From the NCBI GenBank assembly GCA_045538555.1, contig JAZSRP010000045.1:1-29297 (forward strand): DNA of 29,297 nt. The letters run 5' to 3'. This DNA comes from Coliplasma sp045538555. Lineage in GTDB: Bacteria > Bacillota > Clostridia > Oscillospirales > CAG-382. Below are positions 1 through 7,664 of this stretch, one piece after another (within the stretch, counting starts at the first letter, position 1; each line of letters begins with the position of its first letter). Made by a program: the position numbers and the translations under genes. The notes under the pieces were generated by a model, which made no database searches, was not told the origin of the DNA, and saw only the letters and a list, made by a program, of their open reading frames with translations.

Positions 1-20
1 TACGATTTCAGTGATATTTT

Positions 21-140
21 ATTCGCCATAAACTGCCGAAGGCAATATCACTTGAACGAAGTTCAAATATCACTGCGTAGCAATAGCACTCGCCGTAAGG
101 CGAATAAAACTGCCCAAGTGTCCTTAAGAACACTTGGGCA
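21..140. repeat. Chain of short hairpins, probable interspersed intergenic repeat
   Basis: At least five inverted repeats follow one another: tgcc-gaa-ggca (34-44), ttgaac-gaa-gttcaa (52-66), tgc-gta-gca (74-82), tcgcc-gtaa-ggcga (90-103) and an 11-bp stem tgcccaagtgt/acacttgggca (111-121/130-140). The linkers are near-identical: aatatcact, aatatcact, aatagcact and aataaaact. In addition attcgcc at 21-27 can pair with ggcgaat at 99-105, closing the first four hairpins into one larger fold. The block lies just downstream of the minus-strand lipoprotein gene that ends at 174. No open reading frame of note crosses it. Modular hairpins of this kind are typical of dispersed palindromic repeats, but only this copy is in the window, so repeat status is inferred. 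Confidence 0.6.
107..140 (-). terminator. Putative terminator of the first lipoprotein gene
   Basis: Read on the minus strand, the 11-bp perfect stem 111-121/130-140 with an 8-base loop is followed by gtttta. It lies about 34 bases past the stop codon at 174-176. The T-run is short, so termination strength is uncertain, and the stem is also the last unit of the hairpin chain. Confidence 0.45.
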
Positions 141-173
141 ATGCGAACCTTATTTTTGTTTTTTGTAATTTGA

Positions 174-1676
174 TCAATCAAAAGCCAAGAGGCACTCCTC
201 GATGGCAAGCTCGATTGCGTCCTTGCTGCTCTCGAGGTTGGATGCGATGTCAGCACTGTTGGTGCCCATGAGGCCCTCGAGAATGCCGGCAATGTTTCCA
301 AAGTTGTAAACGATACCAAGGTCATAAACGATGTTGGAGAAAATGTATTTGTCCAGCATTTCTTCACTCTCGTCATCCTTGAGGTCACGCTGCTTGAGAG
401 TGGACTCATAGTATGCGGGGGTGATGTAGTTCTTGGCACCGACTGCCATCAGCTCGATCATGTATGCGCTAAACTTTGCGTCTTCCTCATCAAGAGAGAA
501 AGGAATTGCAACGCAGAAAGCATAAGCAGTGTTGCAGGGGGTGTAATAGGTATCCTGCTCTTTGGTCATAAGGGGCAGGGGAATGAGGCCGAATTCCTCA
601 GCGTCTGCATAAGCGCGGAGCTTTTTGATTGCAGAGAAAGCGCTGGTGCGGAAAAGAGCTCTGTTTTGGCCAAATACGTCAAGAGAAACCTCCCAACGCT
701 GTGCGCCGTCAATAACGTTGCAGTGGTAGCACCACTCATCCTTGAGCTGAAGTTTTTCAAGAATGTTTTTGGCAACGGAAACGGAAGCTTCGTCGTCAAA
801 AGCAAGCTCGGGCTCGTTGTCGGAATTTTTTGTGATATAGCTCTTGCCGGATGCAAGATAGAGCATGGAGGCATCGCCCCAGGAAGCGGAGAGACCCCAC
901 TCGTCCTCGTAGGTGTAGCCCTGTACGCCGTCGCTGTCAACGGTGCACTGCCTGCTCATCTCGATCATGGTATCAAAGGTCCACTCGTTGTTTTTCACCA
1001 TCTCATAAAGGTCGGTTCCGGGGAACTTCTTTTTGAGGATCTCTTTGTTGAAAGTAACTGCGATGGAAACTATCTTGGGCATGATGGAGATATCGCCGGT
1101 GGTGAAGTAAAGCTTGTCTTTAATAGAAAGTGCATCTTCTGCACCCTGATCCCACCAGGGCTGATCCAGATGGAGATAGTCGGTGAAATCGTACAAGTTG
1201 TAGAGGTATCCCTCCTGTGCAAGAACTGCAGCGTCCTTCATGAAGGGCATTGCCGCATCGTACAATCCGGAGTCGGAGCTTGCGTCAAGCTTCAGTGCCT
1301 CGCCCACTGCTTTTACGGGCTCTGCAACGATCTTGATGCCGTAGTCCTCTTCGATCTCGTCGTTTCTCGCTTTGACTGCGTCTCTGAGTTTTGCGTCGGT
1401 GGTCTCATATAGATCAGGGTCGACTTCCTCAGAGAAATAGGTGGTCTGAACTTCGTTTGAGGTCACGCAAACGGTAAAAGTGGTTTTTTCGTTCCATGTA
1501 AATTCGGGCATGGCAACCACGTATTTGCCTGTTGCGGAATCAAAGCCGGTGGTAACCTGTTGGTTGCTGACAGTGTTTCTGCTGTTGTCGCCGCCCTCGC
1601 CGCTGTTGCAGGCAACAAGGCAGGACAGACACAACATCATGCACAAACACATGGCGATGAGCTTTGTGTGCTTCAT
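174..1676 (-). CDS. Extracellular solute-binding lipoprotein (ABC transporter type)
   Basis: A 500-residue secreted lipoprotein. The N-terminus has a basic start (MKHTK), a hydrophobic core and lipobox LVAC with the lipidated cysteine at residue 23, followed by an acidic, Ser/Gly-rich spacer. The rest resembles large Clostridia substrate-binding proteins of the extracellular solute-binding superfamily. It shares several segments with the second lipoprotein at 22979-24517, for example NEWTFDTM against NKWTLDVV and DDESEEMLDKYI against DDESVEMLDNYI, so the two are paralogues. The start is supported by AGGAG (complement of 1686-1690) and a strong promoter. It would capture a ligand outside the membrane, probably a sugar or oligosaccharide, but the ligand is not readable. 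No permease or ATPase gene is adjacent. The class call is confident; the substrate is unknown. Confidence 0.85.
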   Translation of the reverse strand: MKHTKLIAMCLCMMLCLSCLVACNSGEGGDNSRNTVSNQQVTTGFDSATGKYVVAMPEFTWNEKTTFTVCVTSNEVQTTYFSEEVDPDLYETTDAKLRDAVKARNDEIEEDYGIKIVAEPVKAVGEALKLDASSDSGLYDAAMPFMKDAAVLAQEGYLYNLYDFTDYLHLDQPWWDQGAEDALSIKDKLYFTTGDISIMPKIVSIAVTFNKEILKKKFPGTDLYEMVKNNEWTFDTMIEMSRQCTVDSDGVQGYTYEDEWGLSASWGDASMLYLASGKSYITKNSDNEPELAFDDEASVSVAKNILEKLQLKDEWCYHCNVIDGAQRWEVSLDVFGQNRALFRTSAFSAIKKLRAYADAEEFGLIPLPLMTKEQDTYYTPCNTAYAFCVAIPFSLDEEDAKFSAYMIELMAVGAKNYITPAYYESTLKQRDLKDDESEEMLDKYIFSNIVYDLGIVYNFGNIAGILEGLMGTNSADIASNLESSKDAIELAIEECLLAFD

Positions 1677-1711
1677 GTCGGTTCACTCCTAAAAAATATT
1701 TGTGATATTGC

Positions 1712-1740
1712 ATTTTACCACTTCTGACTTTTTCTGTCAA
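1712..1740 (-). promoter_or_regulatory. Sigma-A promoter for the first lipoprotein gene
   Basis: On the minus strand TTGACA (complement of 1735-1740) is followed after exactly 17 bases by TAAAAT (complement of 1712-1717), with TGG directly before the -10 box as an extended -10. It lies between the oxidoreductase stop (1754) and the lipoprotein start (1676), so the lipoprotein can be expressed independently of the genes upstream. Confidence 0.8.
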
Positions 1741-1753
1741 TAGTGGGTTTGTA

Positions 1754-3319
1754 TTACTCAAGAACGTAGGTTTCGGCGGATTTGATGCCGTCAATGGCGG
1801 CGGATACAATGCCGCCTGCATAGCCGGCGCCCTCTCCCAGCGGAAAGATGCCTTTCAGGTTGCTTTGTCGGTCATCGTATCTCAGTATCCGTACGGGAGA
1901 GCTTGTCCTGCTCTCCACGGCTGTGATGACAGCACGGGGTGAATCAAATCCTTTTATTTTTTTGCCAAACAGCAAAAATGCTTCACGGAATGAATCGGTT
2001 ATTTCTTTTGAAAAAAGCTCTCTGATGTCACAATACCTGACGCCTCTGGGGTAGGTGGGCACAATTTCCGTCTGCGTCTTTCCGACGCCCAAAAATTCGC
2101 CAAGAGTCATGGCGGGTGCAGAAAAATCTCCGCCTCCCATCAAAAATGCCTTTTCCTCCAGCTTTTGTCTGAAATTCCAGCCGGAAAAGATTCCTTCATC
2201 CGGCAGATCTTCCGGTTTTATTTCACATAGGATGGCACTGTTGGCGTTTTTTCCGTCACGGGCGTGCCTGCTCATACCGTTGGTGACCAGACGCCCCTCC
2301 TCACAGGAGGCGGCAACCACTGTTCCTCCGGGACACATACAAAAACTGTATACGGTTCTGCCGGTACTGCAGTGGCAAAAAAGCTTGTATTCCGCAGGGG
2401 GCAAAAATCTGAGCATATCTCCCTTGCCGTACTGTGCGGAGTCTATATCCTCCTGAAGGTGCTCGATGCGGAATCCTACCGAAAACGGCTTTTGCTCCAT
2501 ATCTGCCCCTGCCCGAAACATCATCTCTGCCACGTCGCGGGCTGACTGTCCGGTGGCAAGAAACAAGGCGTCCGTTTCTATCCTGTCCTTTGAGGTGGAG
2601 ACGGATGCCAGTTTTCCGTCACGGATCTCAACACCGGTGAGTTTTTCTTCAAACCGAACCTCGCCTCCCAGGGAAATGATCTCCTTCCGCAGGTTGGCGA
2701 TGACACCTCTCAAAAGGTCGGTGCCGATGTGCGGCTTTGCGGCATAAAGGGTTTCTTTTGGCGCGCCTGCCTGTACCAGAGTGCTGAGTACAAATCTGCC
2801 CCGAAAGCTCTTGTCTTTTACCAGTGTGTTGAGCTTCCCGTCAGAAAACGCACCTGCGCCTCCCTCGCCAAACTGAATGTTGCTGTCGGGGTCAAGGGCT
2901 CCTCCGCCAAAAAAACGTTCCACGTCTTTTTTTCTCAGATCGCCCTTTTTCCCGCGCTCCAACACTATGGGGCGGTATCCCGACCGTGCCAGCATCAGGG
3001 CGCAAAATATGCCCGACGGGCCAAATCCGGCTACCACCGGCCGATACTTCTTTTCCGGTACAGGGGAGGGAAAAGCGTATTCTTCCTCGGGGCAGCATAC
3101 CGTTCCGCCGCATTTTTTTGCAATGTCGGATTCGGATCCTGTTTTTGGGAACAGATCTACCGAAAAAACGTATTCTGCTTTTCCGTGCCGTGCGTCAAGG
3201 GATCTTTTGCGGATCTCGTACAAAAAATCATGCTCGCAAAGACCCGTGGCGGAGCAGATCTCACTCGTGAGGTCACCCTCGCTTTTTGACGGTGAGATCT
3301 TTAGAGTCAGCTTTATCAT
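1754..3319 (-). CDS. FAD-dependent dehydrogenase, COG2509 type
   Basis: A 521-residue flavoprotein. About 95 N-terminal residues precede a Rossmann dinucleotide-binding motif GFGPSG (residues 98-103) with the ribose-binding glutamate in VLERG near residue 121. The region FFGGGALDPDSNIQFGEGG and the C-terminal FPLGEGAGYAGGI are hallmarks of the uncharacterised FAD-dependent dehydrogenase family COG2509. The reaction and electron acceptor are not established for this family. The start ATG (3319-3317) overlaps the stop of the preceding gene as ATGA, with no clear Shine-Dalgarno of its own, so translation is probably coupled to the DUF4434-type gene. The family call is firm; the cellular role is unknown. 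Confidence 0.85.
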   Translation of the reverse strand: MIKLTLKISPSKSEGDLTSEICSATGLCEHDFLYEIRKRSLDARHGKAEYVFSVDLFPKTGSESDIAKKCGGTVCCPEEEYAFPSPVPEKKYRPVVAGFGPSGIFCALMLARSGYRPIVLERGKKGDLRKKDVERFFGGGALDPDSNIQFGEGGAGAFSDGKLNTLVKDKSFRGRFVLSTLVQAGAPKETLYAAKPHIGTDLLRGVIANLRKEIISLGGEVRFEEKLTGVEIRDGKLASVSTSKDRIETDALFLATGQSARDVAEMMFRAGADMEQKPFSVGFRIEHLQEDIDSAQYGKGDMLRFLPPAEYKLFCHCSTGRTVYSFCMCPGGTVVAASCEEGRLVTNGMSRHARDGKNANSAILCEIKPEDLPDEGIFSGWNFRQKLEEKAFLMGGGDFSAPAMTLGEFLGVGKTQTEIVPTYPRGVRYCDIRELFSKEITDSFREAFLLFGKKIKGFDSPRAVITAVESRTSSPVRILRYDDRQSNLKGIFPLGEGAGYAGGIVSAAIDGIKSAETYVLE

Positions 3320-4281
3320 TTGTCAAGCTTTTCCAGATACTTGACGTAGTCGTTGTAGAGACGGATGGAATCGGGATGTCCGCAGAATGCAGTGGTGCCG
3401 GGCTTGTTGAACATACCCTGGTACTGGTAGATCAAAACCTCGTCAACATAGGGGCTGATGCTCTGAAGCTGACGCTCAATACGGGACATCTCTGCGGGAA
3501 GCAGAGCAGAGCGGTATACGTCGCCCTCAAACTCAAATACTTCCATATCTGCCCAGAGAGCGCTTCTGCCTGCCTTGTCGTGCGCTTTTCTCAGTGCCTC
3601 GTAGTAAGCGGCGGTCTGGTCGGGAGTGGATTTGCGGACTCCGATCTCGTCCTGATATGCGATGATGTCAACGTCAAGGTTTTCGAGCTGTGAGATGTAT
3701 TTGTCGTCTGCAACCAGAATGTTGGTGCCGTAGGGAGCAATGAGGATCTGAGAATCCTTTTTCAGTGAACGTCCAAAAGCGGCGTAGGTGTTGCAGTATT
3801 TAACAAAATCGTCGCTGAAGCAGGGTGCGATGCAGGTCTCGTCGGGGAGGTACCAGCCGGCAAATGCGGGGCTGTTTCCGTACAGGGCAAAAAGCTGCTC
3901 CATTGCTCTGAATGCGCGTCCGCGTACGGCGTCGCTGGTCATGTTGTCAACGGTGTTTGTCCATGTGCCGTAAAATCCGACGGAAACAAAAACCTTGATG
4001 CCGTTGCGCTCTGCGGCACGCATCAGTGCTCCCATGGGATCCTTTGATGCCATGTCGGCAAAGGGATAAATGTCGGTTTTGAAATAGCTCTCCGCATATT
4101 CTTCATATACCAGCGAACTGCACATGAGCACAATGTATTTCATTCCCAGAGATGCGATCTCGTCAACCTTGGTCTCCCACTGCTCGTCCGAAAAGGTGCG
4201 GCAGATGGGGTTCCAGTATTTTCCCTCGGGGATGTTGTGATGCCAGAATTCAAACCAGGTACCGTTGATGGGTTTCAACAT
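3316..4281 (-). CDS. DUF4434-type TIM-barrel (glycoside hydrolase-like) protein
   Basis: A 321-residue soluble protein with no signal peptide. The N-terminus (INGTWFEFWHHN), the strand motif MKVF-like IKVFVSVGFYGTW (residues 95-107), the GWYLPDE motif (142-148) and YQDEIG (209-214) match the layout of DUF4434 proteins, predicted TIM barrels related to glycoside hydrolases. The acidic residues in LPDE and QDE are candidate catalytic residues. Activity and substrate are not known. A Shine-Dalgarno GAGGTG (complement of 4290-4295) sits 8 bases before the ATG. It is the first gene of a two-gene operon with the FAD dehydrogenase. An intracellular glycan-processing role is an inference from the fold. 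Confidence 0.75.
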   Translation of the reverse strand: MLKPINGTWFEFWHHNIPEGKYWNPICRTFSDEQWETKVDEIASLGMKYIVLMCSSLVYEEYAESYFKTDIYPFADMASKDPMGALMRAAERNGIKVFVSVGFYGTWTNTVDNMTSDAVRGRAFRAMEQLFALYGNSPAFAGWYLPDETCIAPCFSDDFVKYCNTYAAFGRSLKKDSQILIAPYGTNILVADDKYISQLENLDVDIIAYQDEIGVRKSTPDQTAAYYEALRKAHDKAGRSALWADMEVFEFEGDVYRSALLPAEMSRIERQLQSISPYVDEVLIYQYQGMFNKPGTTAFCGHPDSIRLYNDYVKYLEKLDK

Positions 4282-4322
4282 AATAAATTCACCTCAAAAT
4301 AATTATTTTTGGATCTGTTTAT

Positions 4323-4351
4323 ACAATAACATTTATTCCGTTCTTTTTCAA
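4323..4351 (-). promoter_or_regulatory. Putative promoter for the DUF4434-FAD dehydrogenase operon
   Basis: On the minus strand TTGAAA (complement of 4346-4351), a 17-base spacer and TATTGT (complement of 4323-4328) preceded by TGT (extended -10). It lies about 40 bases upstream of the start codon. The -10 box is weaker than the other promoters in the window. Confidence 0.6.
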
Positions 4352-4384
4352 TAGGTTTTCAAAAAAAGCGACGCTGTTTTTTTC

Positions 4385-4416
4385 AAAAAAACTCCGCAGG
4401 ACAAAACCTGCGGAGG
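4385..4416 (-). terminator. Rho-independent terminator of dapA
   Basis: A perfect 9-bp stem ctccgcagg/cctgcggag (4392-4400/4407-4415) with a 6-base loop. On the minus strand it is followed by seven T residues. It begins about 20 bases past the dapA stop codon. Confidence 0.85.
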
Positions 4417-4435
4417 TGTGATAAAATCATCTGTT

Positions 4436-5326
4436 TCAGCGGCTGCAGATTCCCGACGAAAGCACGGAAAAAAGCTTTTTTTTGTTTTCCTCGCCAAGCT
4501 CTGTGAGAGGGGAACGGAGAATGTTTTTGCAGAGCCCCATCTCCTCCATTGCCGCTTTGAGAGGGATGGGGTTTACCTCCGAAAAAAGTGCGTTTATCAA
4601 CGGCAAAAGCTGTGTCTGAAGCGCAGCGGCGGCTTTTGTGTTTCCTTCAAAAAAAAGCGTGGTCAGCTTTTTTATCTGCTTTGGTGCAATATTTGAGGCA
4701 ACACTGATGACGCCGGCACCTCCCAGCGATAGAACCGGCAGAATTTTGTCGTCGCATCCCGTGTATACCGGGAGCGAATCCCCGCACAGAGCCAAAACCC
4801 GCGCTGTGGCAGAAATGCTTTCGCCGGCATCCTTGTATCCCGCCGCTTTTGGGTGGGCGGAGATCTCCAGTGCGGTCTCCGGCTCTACTGTCATTCCCGT
4901 TCTGGCGGGAACGTTGTAGGCAATAAAAGGAAGTCCCGACGCATCTGCCAGCTGTCGGTAGTATTCCACCAGCCCTTTTTGTGTGCATTTGTTGTAATAA
5001 GGGGTAACCGCCAAAATGGCGTCTGCTCCCGCGCGGGAAGCGTACTCTGACAAACGGCACGCTCTGGAGGTGTCGTTTCCTCCGGTCCCCGCAATAACCG
5101 GAACCCTTTTTCTTGCCTGACGGACAGCAAAAGAAATGATCTCTTTTTTTTCTTCGTCTGCCAGCGTGGACGCTTCACCCGTGGTGCCGCAGACCACCAG
5201 TGCGTCGGTGCCTGAGGTGAGCTGAAACTCGATCATTTTTGAAAAGGCGGGATAATCCACGCCCTGTGTGTCAAAAGGGGTGGCAAGAGCGGTTGCCACT
5301 CCGGAAAAAAGTACATCCTTTTTCAT
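4436..5326 (-). CDS. dapA: 4-hydroxy-tetrahydrodipicolinate synthase
   Basis: Condenses pyruvate with aspartate semialdehyde at the entry to the diaminopimelate/lysine pathway, in the cytosol. The 296-residue length is normal. The sequence shows CGTTGE (T48, T49), TPYYNK with the tyrosine pair at 110-111, IAYNVPARTG with Y137 and R142, and the Schiff-base lysine in GYKDA (K165). The arginine after the tyrosine motif favours true DapA over related aldolases of the N-acetylneuraminate lyase superfamily. An AAGGAAAGGG ribosome-binding site precedes the ATG. It stands alone, divergent from queA, with no lysC, asd or dapB nearby. A specific -10/-35 pair for the minus strand was not clear. Confidence 0.88.
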   Translation of the reverse strand: MKKDVLFSGVATALATPFDTQGVDYPAFSKMIEFQLTSGTDALVVCGTTGEASTLADEEKKEIISFAVRQARKRVPVIAGTGGNDTSRACRLSEYASRAGADAILAVTPYYNKCTQKGLVEYYRQLADASGLPFIAYNVPARTGMTVEPETALEISAHPKAAGYKDAGESISATARVLALCGDSLPVYTGCDDKILPVLSLGGAGVISVASNIAPKQIKKLTTLFFEGNTKAAAALQTQLLPLINALFSEVNPIPLKAAMEEMGLCKNILRSPLTELGEENKKKLFSVLSSGICSR

Positions 5327-5355
5327 AAAAATTTTCCCTTTCCTTATGTTTTGTG

Positions 5356-5384
5356 TTGAAAAAATTTTTTTGTTGTAGTATAAT
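5356..5384 (+). promoter_or_regulatory. Sigma-A promoter for queA
   Basis: TTGAAA (5356-5361), a 17-base spacer and a perfect TATAAT (5379-5384). It predicts a transcript start near 5391 and a leader of about 85 bases before the queA ATG. Confidence 0.85.
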
Positions 5385-5428
5385 GGTGTGAAAATTGGGG
5401 AAGTGTTTCCCTTTCACTAAAAAGTATA

Positions 5429-5458
5429 TTCCCTCATCACCCCTTTTTGTGATGGGAA
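5429..5458 (+). promoter_or_regulatory. Leader hairpin upstream of queA
   Basis: Within the queA leader, atcac (5436-5440) pairs with gtgat (5449-5453) and ttccc (5429-5433) with gggaa (5454-5458), separated by a 2-base bulge, with loop ccctttttt-like sequence at 5441-5448. The 3' arm ends directly before the GAGGA ribosome-binding site. A regulatory role is only inferred; it does not match the preQ1 riboswitch pattern I know. Confidence 0.35.
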
Positions 5459-5475
5459 AAGAGGACAAAACTGAC

Positions 5476-6519
5476 ATGGCGGATCTTCTCAAACGCTCAT
5501 CTTATTTTTATGATCTCCCTGAGGAGCTGATCGCTCAGACCCCTTGGGAAAAGCGCGATTGCTCCCGACTGATGTGTCTTGACAGATACACCGGCGCCGT
5601 GGAGCACAAGCACTTTTTTGATATTGCGGACATGCTCAATCCGGGGGACTGCCTGGTGATCAACGATACCCGTGTCATTCCCGCACGTCTTTTTGGAAAA
5701 GCAGAGGGCAGAACGGGTGACATCGAGACGGTGCTTCTTTCCCGTGCCGACGATCGTGAGGGTGAGTGTTGGAAATGCCTCACCAGACCCGGAAAAAAGA
5801 CTCGTGAGGGTGCAGTGATTGTGTATTCTCCGGAGCTTTCGGGCAGAGTGCTTGAGGTGCTGGAGGGAGGTATACGGCTCATAAAATTTGAGTACGAGGG
5901 CATATTCAGTGAGATACTTGACCGTGTGGGGCTCATGCCCTTGCCTCCGTATATCACAAAAAAACTTGAGGACAAGAGCCGATACCAAACCGTGTATGCA
6001 AAAACCGACGGCTCTGCGGCGGCTCCCACGGCAGGGCTTCACTTTACTCCCGAACTGCTCAAAAAGATCACCGACAAGGGAGTGAGAATCGCTCGTGTTT
6101 TGCTTCATGTGGGTCTGGGCACATTTCGTCCCGTAAAAGAAGACGATCTGACCGGTCATATTATGCATTCGGAGTACATCAGGGTGACTCCCGAATCCGC
6201 AGAGATCATCAACAGCACCCGCGCGCAGGGCGGACGTATCATTGCAGTGGGGACAACCAGTGTCCGAACTCTCGAAACCGTAGCGGATGAGAACGGAAAC
6301 GTCAGACCTTTTGAGGGAGAGACCTCCATCTTTTTGTACCCCGGCAAGGAATTTCACTGTGTTGACGGACTGGTGACCAATTTCCACCTGCCCGAGAGCA
6401 CGCTGATAATGCTGGTGTGTGCTTTTGCGGGATACGACAGCACCATGAACGCATACCGCAAGGCAGTGGAAGAAAAGTACAGATTCTTCAGCTTTGGCGA
6501 TGCAATGCTGATACAATAA
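5476..6519 (+). CDS. queA: S-adenosylmethionine:tRNA ribosyltransferase-isomerase
   Basis: Transfers and isomerises the ribosyl moiety of AdoMet onto preQ1-modified tRNA to form epoxyqueuosine, a late step of queuosine synthesis at the wobble base. The start at 5476 gives MADLLKRSSYFYDLPEELIA, which fits family N-termini (YxLPEELIAQ, then EKRDCSRL) and has AGAGGA upstream. An in-frame ATG at 5452 has no ribosome-binding site. Family motifs include NDTRVIPARLFG, PLPPYI, AAPTAGLHFT, HVGLGTFRPV and the terminal FGDAML. Length is 347 residues. miaA, another anticodon-loop tRNA modifier, lies downstream. The last codons are copied in the intergenic repeat that follows. tgt is not in the window. 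Confidence 0.95.
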   Translation: MADLLKRSSYFYDLPEELIAQTPWEKRDCSRLMCLDRYTGAVEHKHFFDIADMLNPGDCLVINDTRVIPARLFGKAEGRTGDIETVLLSRADDREGECWKCLTRPGKKTREGAVIVYSPELSGRVLEVLEGGIRLIKFEYEGIFSEILDRVGLMPLPPYITKKLEDKSRYQTVYAKTDGSAAAPTAGLHFTPELLKKITDKGVRIARVLLHVGLGTFRPVKEDDLTGHIMHSEYIRVTPESAEIINSTRAQGGRIIAVGTTSVRTLETVADENGNVRPFEGETSIFLYPGKEFHCVDGLVTNFHLPESTLIMLVCAFAGYDSTMNAYRKAVEEKYRFFSFGDAMLIQ

Positions 6520-6598
6520 GCTGCGCAATACTTCGTTGCTCCTCGAAAGCGGCTCGACATAGGGTTACTATGCCTTCGCCTTACTTTCTCCGGTGCGC
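6488..6598 (+). repeat. Direct repeat, copy 1 (overlaps queA 3' end)
   Basis: First copy of a directly repeated block offset by 150 bases from the second copy. It spans the last ten codons of queA and about 80 bases after the stop. Over the first 75 bases the copies differ at 7 positions; 37 bases from 6502 are identical apart from flanks. Both copies then continue into a catag...tatgcc segment and a cggtgc end with small indels. Confidence 0.8.
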
Positions 6599-6637
6599 CT
6601 CGTCTTGCTTGCTTCTTGTACAGCATCCTATAAACAA

Positions 6638-6746
6638 TCAACTTCGGAGACGCAATGCTGATACAATAAGCTGCGCAATACTTCGTTGTTCCTCAAAAGC
6701 GGCTTGACATAGGTCACTTGTCTATGCCTTGCTTTTTTCGGTGCTC
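6638..6746 (+). repeat. Direct repeat, copy 2 (vestigial queA 3' end)
   Basis: Second copy of the repeat. It still reads N-F-G-D-A-M-L-I-Q-stop in one frame, matching the QueA C-terminus, but with synonymous third-position differences in the Phe, Gly and Asp codons and a Ser-to-Asn change. An in-frame stop lies just upstream at 6631, so it is not part of an intact gene. The 271-base gap between queA and miaA holds these repeats and no other gene. A weak promoter-like pair, TTGCTT (6605-6610) and TATAAA (6629-6634) with an 18-base spacer, lies between them. Confidence 0.75.
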
Positions 6747-6790
6747 TTATCAGTCACGCAATCAATACCAATGTAAAAAAGAGAGACAAA

Positions 6791-7660
6791 ATGCTTCCCA
6801 TAATATGTGTTATCGGGCCCACGGCTTCGGGAAAAACAAAATATGCCATACGCCTTGCCCAAATGCTGGATGGGGAGATAATCAGCGGTGATTCCATGCA
6901 GATCTACAAGGGTATGGACATTGGCACCGCCAAGCCCACCCCCGAGGAGACGGAGGGGGTGCCCCACCATCTTATTGACGTTTGCGATATTCATCAGCCC
7001 TACTCGGTTTCGGAGTTTGTGCATCAGGCATCGGAGGCCATACTTGATATTTCCTCTCGTGGGAAGACCCCTATTGTTGCAGGAGGTACGGGGCTTTATA
7101 TAGACACGCTCATCAACGGAATTTCACTGTCGGAGACGCCGTCTGATCCCGGGCTTCGCAAGGAACTGTTTGATTTTGCGGAGAAAAACGGAGCTTTGGA
7201 GCTTCACCGCCGATTGGAGAAGATCGACCCTGCATCCGCTCTTGCCATCCATCCAAACAACGTAAAAAGAGTGGTACGTGCCATTGAGATATTCAAAACC
7301 ACCGGAAAAACCAAAAGCCAGCTTGATGAGCAAAGCAGAGGTAACAAAAAATACGATGCCCGAGTGGTGATTCTGATGCCCCGCAGCCGCGAGGAAATGT
7401 ACTCAAGGATCGACCGTCGGGTGGACGAGATGTTCTGCCTCGGGCTGGAAACCGAAGTGAGGGAGCTGTGCAGCCAAGGACTCAGAGAGGCGCCCACTGC
7501 ATCCCAAGCAATAGGATACAAGGAGTTTTATCCTTACTTTGACGGTGAGTGCGATCTCAGCACTGTCAGAGAAAACATCTGTCTCAACACGAGACACTAC
7601 GCAAAACGCCAGCTGACCTGGTTTGCGAGAATGGAAAAAAATGAGATCATTGAGGTTTGA
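6791..7660 (+). CDS. miaA: tRNA dimethylallyltransferase
   Basis: Adds the dimethylallyl group to N6 of A37 in tRNAs that read UNN codons. The P-loop GPTASGKT is at residues 9-16, followed by ISGDSMQIYKGMDIGTAKP with D34, the VAGGTGLYI segment and a C-terminal TRHYAKRQLTWF. The 289 residues are slightly short but complete. The ribosome-binding site is weak (GAGAG). The stop lies 4 bases before the HlyD-like gene start, so the two are probably cotranscribed. Its own promoter is not obvious, and read-through from queA is possible. Confidence 0.95.
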   Translation: MLPIICVIGPTASGKTKYAIRLAQMLDGEIISGDSMQIYKGMDIGTAKPTPEETEGVPHHLIDVCDIHQPYSVSEFVHQASEAILDISSRGKTPIVAGGTGLYIDTLINGISLSETPSDPGLRKELFDFAEKNGALELHRRLEKIDPASALAIHPNNVKRVVRAIEIFKTTGKTKSQLDEQSRGNKKYDARVVILMPRSREEMYSRIDRRVDEMFCLGLETEVRELCSQGLREAPTASQAIGYKEFYPYFDGECDLSTVRENICLNTRHYAKRQLTWFARMEKNEIIEV

Positions 7661-7664
7661 AAAT

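Noticed and set aside
21..140. CRISPR array
   Set aside because: The repeated linkers are only 9 bases, the units between them are self-complementary, and no cas gene is present.
5327..5394. Lysine riboswitch upstream of dapA
   Set aside because: The interval to the divergent promoter is under 70 bases, far too short for that riboswitch.
5385..5475. preQ1 riboswitch upstream of queA
   Set aside because: The hairpin loop and 3' tail do not show the short pseudoknot pattern of the class I know; a covariance search would decide.
5497..6528. A 343-codon open frame on the minus strand opposite queA
   Set aside because: Fully antisense to queA, rich in His and Cys as expected of a shadow frame, with no family features.
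6417..6707. A 96-codon plus-strand frame with an internal peptide repeat
   Set aside because: The repeat simply reflects the DNA duplication of the queA tail; the frame overlaps queA out of phase and has no ribosome-binding site.
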